A stretch of DNA of 64,000 bases from Acidobacteriaceae bacterium. GTDB taxonomy: Bacteria > Acidobacteriota > Terriglobia > Terriglobales > Acidobacteriaceae. This document shows positions 58,193 to 64,000 of this stretch, one piece after another (the first letter of the stretch is position 1; each line of letters starts with the position of its first letter). The stretch spans positions 28,844 through 92,843 of the forward strand of contig JARLFY010000025.1 of NCBI GenBank assembly GCA_031296325.1. Reading direction: 5' to 3'. The notes under the pieces are model-generated. The model saw nothing but the letters and a program-made list of their open reading frames with translations, ran no database searches and was not told the DNA's origin. Position numbers and translations under genes: made by a program.

Positions 58193-58990
58193 GTGAAGCA
58201 GCGTCCCTACGACGACGAAGAAGATCTACCAACCCGCAGACAGACCAGTGCAGACCGCTCCTCCGGCGCAGACCGCGAGCTGTCGCTCGGCGCGCCGGCG
58301 ATCCTTGGCATCTTCTTCGCTCTCGCCCTGATCTGCGCCTGCTTCTTTGGCTTTGGCTACAGCATGGGCCGCAAGGCCGCGCAGGCCAACGCTGCGACAG
58401 ACGCAGCGGCCAACGCCGACACCTCAGGCGCCAACGCCAACTCCGCCAAGCCGGCCGCCGGAAGTCTGGCCAACCAGCCAGCGCCAGCCAGTTCCTCCGC
58501 CGAGCAATCAAACGGCAGCGACTCGAACGCGCCCGACTCCACGCAGTCGGGCGCAAGTCCATCCACCGCGCAGCCAACCACGCCGTCTTCGGCCTCTGGC
58601 AAGTCCAAAGCGAGTCCCTCCGACGCGATCATCGCCGGGGACAAGCCCATCAAGCCCGCAACTCACACGCCGCCTCCCGCTCCCAGCAGCAAGCAACCCG
58701 CAGCAACACCAGCCAAGCCTGCTGCATCGACGAGCAAGCAGCCGACCGCCGCTCCGCTGCCTGCCGCTCCGGCTGGCAGCTTCATGGTGCAGGTCGCCGC
58801 CGTCTCCAGTCAGGAGGTCGCCGACATTGAGATCTCTGCGCTCAAGAAGAAGGGCTACAACGTAGCCATCCACCACGAGCCACAGGACAAGCTCCTGCAT
58901 GTACAGATCGGCCCCTTCGCCAACCGCAAGGACGCCCAGACAATGCAACAACGCGTCCTTGCCGACGGCTTCAACGCCATCGTCAAGTAG
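58193..58990 (+). CDS. SPOR-domain membrane protein
   Basis: 265 residues from GTG 58193. A charged N-terminus (KQRPYDDEEDLPTRRQT) and one membrane helix (AILGIFFALALICACFFGFGY near residues 35-55) are followed by a 140-residue Ser/Ala/Pro/Thr linker and a SPOR domain (about 195-265; SFMVQVAAVSSQEVADIEISALKKKGYNVAI, here QVAAVSSQEVADIEIS, and PFANRKDAQTMQQRVLADGF). SPOR domains bind denuded peptidoglycan at division septa. Overlap in orientation and 2-base spacing with the slipin gene suggests co-transcription. Confidence 0.88.
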   Translation: MKQRPYDDEEDLPTRRQTSADRSSGADRELSLGAPAILGIFFALALICACFFGFGYSMGRKAAQANAATDAAANADTSGANANSAKPAAGSLANQPAPASSSAEQSNGSDSNAPDSTQSGASPSTAQPTTPSSASGKSKASPSDAIIAGDKPIKPATHTPPPAPSSKQPAATPAKPAASTSKQPTAAPLPAAPAGSFMVQVAAVSSQEVADIEISALKKKGYNVAIHHEPQDKLLHVQIGPFANRKDAQTMQQRVLADGFNAIVK

Positions 58991-59004
58991 GCTGGTTCGA
59001 AGTT

Positions 59005-59132
59005 TGAGCAATTTTCTCTATTACATACTGCGGTAAAGCTAATGGGAATTGTCATCCTGAGTAAGCGCAAAGCGCGAGTCGAAGGATCTGCGTTTTCTTC
59101 GCGCCGCGATACTCTACAGGTAAAAATTCTTA
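59005..59132. mobile_element. MITE-like element, 128 bp, with diverged ends
   Basis: Left end TGAGCAATTTTCTCTATTACATACTG and right end CTACAGGTAAAAATTC+TTA. The core hairpin is ATCCT...AGGAT (59054-59058 and 59093-59097), with a longer loop (GAGTAAGCGCAAAGCGCGAGTCGA). The ATCCT/AGGAT pairing is a covariant form of the usual ATTCT/AGAAT. Confidence 0.65.
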
Positions 59133-59212
59133 TGCCTTTGCCTTATCCGCGTAGATCCGTGCCTCTATCCGGGTTAGGCCTTTCCTTTGGCAAGTCCTGA
59201 GCGAAGCGCCGG

Positions 59213-60169
59213 TTAGGGTTTCTTCGCCTTGGGCGGAGCGATCATCAGGAAGTTGAGCGAGAAGCCGACGACGTCGTCGTGGTTGCGCAGGCTTCGGCTG
59301 TAGGCTCCCGTCAGGGTGATGTGACGCTCCAGAGGAATATCCAGCGAGGTGTCAAAGCCATTGTCCTCGCCCGGCCCCTTATTGGTCGAGGTCGTCACCT
59401 TCTTCTTTCCCTTGCCGGTCGTCGAGTAGATCAGATCCTGAGTCAGGGGCAACGACTCGTAGGCGTCTGCGTCGAAGCTACAGTTCATGGGCAGGTTGAA
59501 CGACGCCCCCGCCTGAAAGGAAGCCACCGAGCCGACGGCGATGTAGCTCTTGCGCACGGTCTGGTGAACCAGACTGGTGGAATCGCCGAAGCCAAGCTCG
59601 ATCTCGGGGGTGAAGAAGTCCAGATCCTTATCGAAGTGGTTGTTGATGTTGTAGGTCACCTGACCTGCGCCCAGTCCATAGTTCGTGTTGCCGCTGGGCA
59701 GTCCAAGGGAGACGGTATTGCTGTACTCGACGACGGAGGTGAGCGCGTCGTAGTGGAAGGCGAGCGAGGTATCGCCCACAACACCCGACTTCGACTGGTA
59801 GGCGTAGACGGGCTTGGCCTTGGTGCCGACATTCGCATAGACGTTGATGTAGACGAAGTCCGGGATCGACGCGTTGGCACTGAGGTGCTTGTTATAGACG
59901 AAGATGGCGTTCGGCGTCAGAACGGAGGACCAACCGGCGCTGGAGTCGTGCTGCGAACTGGTGGAGAGCGTCGCGTTGAAGCCGCGAGTGGCTAGCTCCG
60001 GCGCGGGCTTGGGGTCGGCACCGGGAGTCGCGCTGGCGTCGGAGGCCAGCGACACCGGAGCTTGGGCGTAGATCGCTGGAACGAGGCTCGCCAGCAGAAC
60101 GAGCGATGCGACGCGAAGGGCGAGAGCAAGCGAAGTGCGCAGGGAATGGCCAGAACGCGAGATAGGCAA
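59213..60169 (-). CDS. Outer-membrane beta-barrel protein, tandem paralogue 1
   Basis: 318 residues using a TTG start at 60169, with AAGGAG 7 bases upstream. An N-terminal signal region (ALRVASLVLLASLVPAIYA) is followed by an alternating-residue beta barrel: QHDSSAGWSSVLTPNAIFVYNKHLSANASIPDFVYINVYANVGTK near residues 75-120 (here GWSSVLTPNAIFVYNKHLSA), GLPSGNTNYGLGAGQVTYNINNHF near 165, and a terminal NHDDVVGFSLNFLMIAPP. It resembles the barrel of the next gene closely. The function (porin, channel, assembly factor) is not recognisable. Confidence 0.68.
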   Translation of the reverse strand: MPISRSGHSLRTSLALALRVASLVLLASLVPAIYAQAPVSLASDASATPGADPKPAPELATRGFNATLSTSSQHDSSAGWSSVLTPNAIFVYNKHLSANASIPDFVYINVYANVGTKAKPVYAYQSKSGVVGDTSLAFHYDALTSVVEYSNTVSLGLPSGNTNYGLGAGQVTYNINNHFDKDLDFFTPEIELGFGDSTSLVHQTVRKSYIAVGSVASFQAGASFNLPMNCSFDADAYESLPLTQDLIYSTTGKGKKKVTTSTNKGPGEDNGFDTSLDIPLERHITLTGAYSRSLRNHDDVVGFSLNFLMIAPPKAKKP

Positions 60170-60282
60170 GTGATAACTCCTTGGAAGACTGAATTGTAGC
60201 GTTGCAAATTCAGACGCGAATAAAGAAAAAGAATGCAGGCGAAAACACTCGAGCGCAGAGTGCGGGAGATCGCTCATGAAGT

Positions 60283-61284
60283 TTATAGCGCGGGCAGAGT
60301 CTTTGGCTTCGGCGCGGTCAGCAGAAAGTTGAAGGAGAAGCCGGCCAGATCGTCGTGGTCGCGCAGACTCCGGTTGTAGTAGCTCGAAATCGTGAACGTG
60401 TGCGTGATCGGAACCTCCAGCGAGACGATGAAGCCGTTGTCTTCGGCGGGATCAATGTTGGTCGAGGTGGTCACCTTCTTTTTACCGCTGCCGGTCGTCG
60501 AGTAGACGAGGTTGTTGTCCAGCGGCAGTTCCTCGAAGGCCTCGGCGTCGAAGCTCATGCGCAGAGGCAGATCAATCGACGTTCCCACCTGAAAATGAGC
60601 CATCGGCCCGACGGTAATATAGCTTTTGACCAGCGTCAGATTGACCAGTTGGCTGGTGTCGCCGAAGCCGAGTTCGAGATCCGGCGTGAAGCGACCGATC
60701 TCTCTTTCAAAGTGGTTGTTGACGGAGTAGGTGAGTTGCCCTGCGCCCAGACCAAACTTCGAGTTCCCCGACGGCACACCCATTGATCCCGTCGCGGTAT
60801 AGGAGACGAGCGGCATGCTCCAATCGCCGTGCAACGAGATCGAGGTGTCGCCGAAGGTCCCGTTCTTCGAGGCATACGCATAGACCGGCTTGGATTTGGT
60901 TCCCACATTGGCATCGACGTTGATGCGCAGATAAAGCGGCACACTCGAATCCACACTGAAGTGCGGATTGAAGCGGTAGGCCACATAGGGAGTCAGCAGC
61001 GTCGTCCAGCCATTGCTGGAGTCGTGCTGCGAGCCGGTATTGAAGGAGACTGTAATGCCGCGCGGAGGAGGTGCGGAAAGCGCGGAAAGACTCTCCGCCT
61101 CTGCGCTGATTTCGCTGGTTCCAGCCAACTCGTTGAGAACATCGTTCTCGCTCGCTGCGCTGCGCAATGGGGCTTTGCTCGAAAGCGCGGATGAACTCTG
61201 CGTCTGCGCCGCGCTGGAGAGGCTCGCAAAGACAAACAGAAGCGCAGAGAAGATCAGGGCTTGATCCGTGTGCATCCTGAACAC
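60283..61284 (-). CDS. Outer-membrane beta-barrel protein, tandem paralogue 2
   Basis: 333 residues using a GTG start at 61284, again 7 bases after AAGGAG; an ATG three codons later is 16 bases away and less likely. A signal region (ALIFSALLFVFASLSSAAQ) and the same barrel motifs as paralogue 1 (QHDSSNGWTTLLTPYVAYRFNPHFSVDSSVPLYLRINVDANVGTK, here GWTTLLTPYVAYRFNPHFSV; GVPSGNSKFGLGAGQLTYSVNNHF near 185; DHDDLAGFSFNFLLTAP at the end). The two genes run head to tail 113 bases apart and are a duplication. Confidence 0.68.
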   Translation of the reverse strand: MFRMHTDQALIFSALLFVFASLSSAAQTQSSSALSSKAPLRSAASENDVLNELAGTSEISAEAESLSALSAPPPRGITVSFNTGSQHDSSNGWTTLLTPYVAYRFNPHFSVDSSVPLYLRINVDANVGTKSKPVYAYASKNGTFGDTSISLHGDWSMPLVSYTATGSMGVPSGNSKFGLGAGQLTYSVNNHFEREIGRFTPDLELGFGDTSQLVNLTLVKSYITVGPMAHFQVGTSIDLPLRMSFDAEAFEELPLDNNLVYSTTGSGKKKVTTSTNIDPAEDNGFIVSLEVPITHTFTISSYYNRSLRDHDDLAGFSFNFLLTAPKPKTLPAL

Positions 61285-61374
61285 GCGAAGACTCCTTCGA
61301 TAAGTACAGAGGGGCAAGGGGTACAGATCTATATGAACAGATTGGCAGAGAGGGATCAACCATCAGGAGCGAAA

Positions 61375-61489
61375 TAGAGCCGTTTCCGTAATGGGGCATG
61401 CCATCATCGCACGAGCCAAAAGCGGATTCCTCCGCTCGCGCTACGGAATGACAAAGAAGTCAGGCTACAATAATCCAGAAAACACGCTA
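61375..61489. mobile_element. MITE-like element, 115 bp, inverted
   Basis: TA+GAGCCGTTTCCGTAATGGGGCATGCC at the left, here GAGCCGTTTCCGTAATGG, and AATAATCCAGAAAACACGC+TA at the right. The core is GCGGATTCCTCCGCTCGCGCTACGGAATGAC (arms ATTCC and GGAAT). It lies between the beta-barrel genes and gltA. Confidence 0.78.
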
Positions 61490-61492
61490 AAA

Positions 61493-61527
61493 ATCAGGCG
61501 CACGCAGGAGTCCTGCATGCGCCTGAT
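61493..61527 (-). terminator. Terminator after gltA
   Basis: On the minus strand ATCAGGCGCATGCAGG pairs with CCTGCGTGCGCCTGAT (one mismatch) around a 3-base loop and is followed by TTTTTAGC. It ends the gltA transcript. Confidence 0.85.
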
Positions 61528-61542
61528 CGTTTCTGCACGGCT

Positions 61543-62676
61543 CTAGCGTTCGGCCAGAGGCGCGTAGGGCTGCGGATAGGCTGGGCCGATGTAGTCGGCG
61601 CGCGGGCGGATCAGGCGATTGTCGTCGAGCTGTTCGATGACGTGCGCGGTCCAGCCGGCGATGCGACTGATGGCGAAGATTGGAGTGAAGAGATCAATCT
61701 CCACGCCCAGCGTAGTGTAGGTCGAGGCCGAATAGAAGTCCACGTTGGCGTTGAGATGCTTGGCCTCGTTGACATAAAGCTCGATCTTGCGCGACATGTC
61801 GTACCACTTGGTCTGGCCCGCCGAATGGCTCAGATCCTTCGACATCTGGCGCAGGTGCGTCGCGCGCGGATCTTCGGTGTGATAGACGCGGTGGCCGAAG
61901 CCGGAGATCTTTTTCTTCTCGGCGAACATTTTCTTGACGTACTCGACCGGATCGGCCTCTTCATCCTCGATGGCGAAGAGGATCTTCATGGTCTCTGCGT
62001 TGGCTCCGCCGTGGAGCGGCCCCTTGAGCGCGCCGATGGCTCCGACGATCGCCGAGTGAATGTCGGAGAGCGTCGAGGCGATGACGCGCGCCGTAAAGGT
62101 GCTTGCGTTCAGCTCGTGATCGGCCTGTAGAATCAGCGCGACGTCGAGGGCGCGGGTCGCCGTCTCGGTCGGATTCACGCCGTTCAGCATGCGCAGGAAG
62201 TTGGCCGAGTGGGAGAGGCTGCGATCCGGGTCGATGATCGACTTGCCCTTGCGGATGCGATCGAAGATGGCCACAATCATGGCGATCTGCGAGGTCAGCC
62301 GATACCCCTTGCGAACGTTCGCCTCGTGCGACGAATCCTTCTCCTCCGGGTCGTAGAGCGAGAGCAGGCTGACGGCAGTGCGCAGAACTTCCATCGGCGT
62401 AGCGTCGTGAGGAACGCTGCGCAGAAAGTCGTAGATGCGCCAGTTCAGCGTGCGCGCCGCAGCCAGTTCCTTGCGGAACTCTGCGAGTTGCGTGGCATTC
62501 GGCAAAGCCCCAAACCACAGAAGATACGTCGTCTCCTCGAAGGTCGAGTGATCGGCCAGATCGTGAATATCGATACCGCGGTAGGCGAGAACGCCCGCAT
62601 CTCCATCAATCCAACAGATCGACGACTTCGTGGCGATAATACCTTCAAGACCCTTTACCGGGAGGACCACAGACAT
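61543..62676 (-). CDS. gltA: Citrate synthase
   Basis: Citrate synthase condenses acetyl-CoA with oxaloacetate at entry to the TCA cycle. The 377 residues show VKGLEGIIATKSSICWIDGDAGVLAYRGIDI near residue 7 (here ICWIDGDAGVLAYRGIDI), the catalytic His in LILQADHELNASTFTAR near 185, GALKGPLHGGANAETMKIL near 222 with the second His, ISGFGHRVYHTEDPRA near 260, and GRS-free type ending. It is the short bacterial form, resembling citrate/2-methylcitrate synthases, so dual activity cannot be excluded. ATG 62676 (GGGAGGACC upstream) is used. Confidence 0.94.
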   Translation of the reverse strand: MSVVLPVKGLEGIIATKSSICWIDGDAGVLAYRGIDIHDLADHSTFEETTYLLWFGALPNATQLAEFRKELAAARTLNWRIYDFLRSVPHDATPMEVLRTAVSLLSLYDPEEKDSSHEANVRKGYRLTSQIAMIVAIFDRIRKGKSIIDPDRSLSHSANFLRMLNGVNPTETATRALDVALILQADHELNASTFTARVIASTLSDIHSAIVGAIGALKGPLHGGANAETMKILFAIEDEEADPVEYVKKMFAEKKKISGFGHRVYHTEDPRATHLRQMSKDLSHSAGQTKWYDMSRKIELYVNEAKHLNANVDFYSASTYTTLGVEIDLFTPIFAISRIAGWTAHVIEQLDDNRLIRPRADYIGPAYPQPYAPLAER

Positions 62677-62986
62677 GGCGTACCTTCTTCGCAAGATTTG
62701 GGACGGAGATTACAGTACGGTTATAACCCAGAGAAAAAATAATTGCCACGAAATTCCCGGCTTACGTCCTTGCAACTCCATCTACTTCGATGCGATGCCC
62801 CCTCCATCGGGTGCAGATTCCTCGCGCCACGGCCTGTTTTTTTTCTGTGCAACGAGCCAAAAGTACCCGCGGGGCTATAGTCTCTTCTAGTGCATCCCGC
62901 AATGCGGTGCGGTCTCGCTGTGCAACCTCTTGACAGCGCGCCCACGTCTCAAGGGAAGCTGACACCAGAGCGGGAGGAAGAAATTC

Positions 62987-63826
62987 ATGAGTGAGACAGA
63001 ACCGGTCATCGTAACTAAACAACCCACCTCGGCAACATCCATCGCGGCAATCGTCATTGCTGCACTAATCGGGATCGGTGCGCTGATCTGGTGCTACGGC
63101 CTACAGAATCACATCACCGAGACTGAGCAGAAATTGGCGGACGCCGACAAGAAGAACGCCGAACTCTCCGACCATCTCGAAGCCACCAACGCACGCCTGC
63201 GCGCCACCGCAGACACGCTGGGGCAGAACGTCGGGGCAACCCAGAAGCAGATCGACGATCGAACCGCAGTTATCATTGCGGCACAGAAGTCGCAGAACGT
63301 CGAGACCGCCAAACTGTCGCAGCAGCAGCAGGCCGCAGAGAAGCAGATCGGCGCTGTCTCCAACGACGTTGCCGGCGTGAAGACCGATGTCGGAGGCGTG
63401 AAGACAGAGGTCGGAGGAGTGAAGACCGACGTTGCCAACACGCGTAGCGAACTCGAGGCAGCCAAGGCTCAGATGCAGACCATGATGGGAGACGAGGGCA
63501 GGATGAGCGGCCTGATCGCAACCAATCATGACCAGCTCGAGATCCTGAAGCACAAGGGCGACCGCAACTACGTCGAGTTCACCCTACAGAAGGGCGCGCA
63601 GCCCACGCCGCTCTTCCCTGTCAAGCTGCAGTTGAAGAAGCTGGACAACAAGCACTCGCGCTTCACCATCGTCGTCAGCGCCGACGACCGCAACATCGAG
63701 AAGAAGGACAAGACCGTCGATGAACCGGTGCAGTTCTATTGCGGCAAACAGCCTCAGCTCTTTGAGCTGGTCGTCAACAGCATCGAGAAGAACAAGGTCT
63801 CGGGCTACCTCTCAATGCCGAAATAA
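62987..63826 (+). CDS. Membrane-anchored coiled-coil protein with heptad repeats
   Basis: 279 residues. One N-terminal membrane helix (SIAAIVIAALIGIGALIWCYGL, about 20-42) is followed by a long coiled coil (QKLADADKKNAELSDHLEATNARL near 47). Residues about 128-148 hold three heptads, GVKTDVG-GVKTEVG-GVKTDV, each of 21 bases. A beta-rich C-terminus (NYVEFTLQKGAQPTPLFPVKLQLKKLDNKHSRFTIVV, here by FTLQKGAQPTPLFPVKLQL) follows with ELVVNSIEKNKVSGYLSMP at the end. It may sense or tether periplasmic partners; no family is recognised. GGAGGAAGAAATTC precedes the ATG. Confidence 0.72.
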   Translation: MSETEPVIVTKQPTSATSIAAIVIAALIGIGALIWCYGLQNHITETEQKLADADKKNAELSDHLEATNARLRATADTLGQNVGATQKQIDDRTAVIIAAQKSQNVETAKLSQQQQAAEKQIGAVSNDVAGVKTDVGGVKTEVGGVKTDVANTRSELEAAKAQMQTMMGDEGRMSGLIATNHDQLEILKHKGDRNYVEFTLQKGAQPTPLFPVKLQLKKLDNKHSRFTIVVSADDRNIEKKDKTVDEPVQFYCGKQPQLFELVVNSIEKNKVSGYLSMPK

Positions 63827-63923
63827 CCAACCCTGGCGCGGCTTGCACGCATCAGGCAGTATGACCTTGCCCCCGCAAAACGTATCCCTTAGCAAACTGT
63901 TCTAATGCGAAAGGGTAGCGAAG

Positions 63924-64000
63924 ATGACGAAGGCAACGCGGGGACGTTACACGCTTGAGTTCAAGCAAGAGGCGGTTCGGCTTGTAGAGTCGGGCCAGAG
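63924..64000 (+). CDS. IS3-type transposase OrfA, 5' part
   Basis: The last 77 bases encode MTKATRGRYTLEFKQEAVRL and more, matching the N-terminus of IS3/IS911-group OrfA (helix-turn-helix transposase_8), which regulates transposition with the frameshifted OrfB. The window ends after 25 codons. GGGTAGCGAAG lies just upstream. The left terminal repeat of the IS should lie within about 63830-63920 but cannot be fixed without the other end. Confidence 0.8.
   Translation, partial: MTKATRGRYTLEFKQEAVRLVESGQ

Noticed and set aside
63830-63920. Left terminal repeat of the IS3-type element
   Set aside because: Without the right end the inverted repeat cannot be identified, so no boundary is claimed.

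Overview
The window is a chromosomal segment of a GC-rich Gram-negative bacterium, most likely an acidobacterium of the Terriglobus/Granulicella/Edaphobacter type. Three things point there: several VWFA-related proteins of the kind first catalogued in Acidobacteria (TIGR03436), one TIGR03435 protein, and LPS genes (waaA, lpxK, a heptosyltransferase) beside many secreted and outer-membrane proteins. The phylum call is inference from gene content; no rRNA is present.

Layout. 0-8 kb: FmdB-like tail, gatB, ispE, tRNA-Gln, prs, rplY, pth, rpsF-rpsR-rplI. 8-21 kb: a tandem-domain ThyX-like gene and a histidine block, with hisI-hisG-hisD-hisC-hisB-hisH on the minus strand and hisF and hisA on the plus strand beyond a TIGR03435 gene, a ComEA-like gene and ddl. 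21-33 kb: two divergent VWFA genes, an EamA transporter, tatA, a DUF374 acyltransferase, queA, prfA, trpE and a tRNA-Arg. 33-44 kb: ThiH-like radical SAM enzyme, PEP-CTERM protein, a third VWFA gene, hscB, a PAS histidine kinase, and an outer-membrane porin paired with a GH28 pectinase. 44-57 kb: XRE regulator, pyrH, secreted hypotheticals, the LPS cluster waaA-lpxK-waaC, a class A penicillin-binding protein, a VOC protein and prmC. 57-64 kb: slipin and SPOR protein, two tandem beta-barrel paralogues, gltA, a coiled-coil membrane protein, and the first codons of an IS3-type transposase.

Two observations stand out. First, the minus-strand his operon is preceded by a complete-looking attenuator: a 27-codon leader ORF with five consecutive His codons, a rho-independent terminator, and a 12-bp alternative pairing that would disrupt it. 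Second, the window is seeded with about a dozen MITE-like elements of 113-241 bp. They have terminal inverted repeats (GAGCATTTTCTG) flanked by TA and an internal hairpin whose stem shows compensatory changes between copies. At least three genes, probably five, use the element's terminal TA+G as their own TAG stop codon. Relatives of these repeats also sit in frame inside the EamA transporter, lpxK and prmC without breaking them.

Other leads are a -24/-12 (sigma-54) promoter match upstream of the PEP-CTERM gene, a long inverted repeat whose end supplies the stop of the histidine kinase, and VWFA proteins with degenerate metal-binding motifs. All calls come from reading the sequence; no database search or folding program was run.
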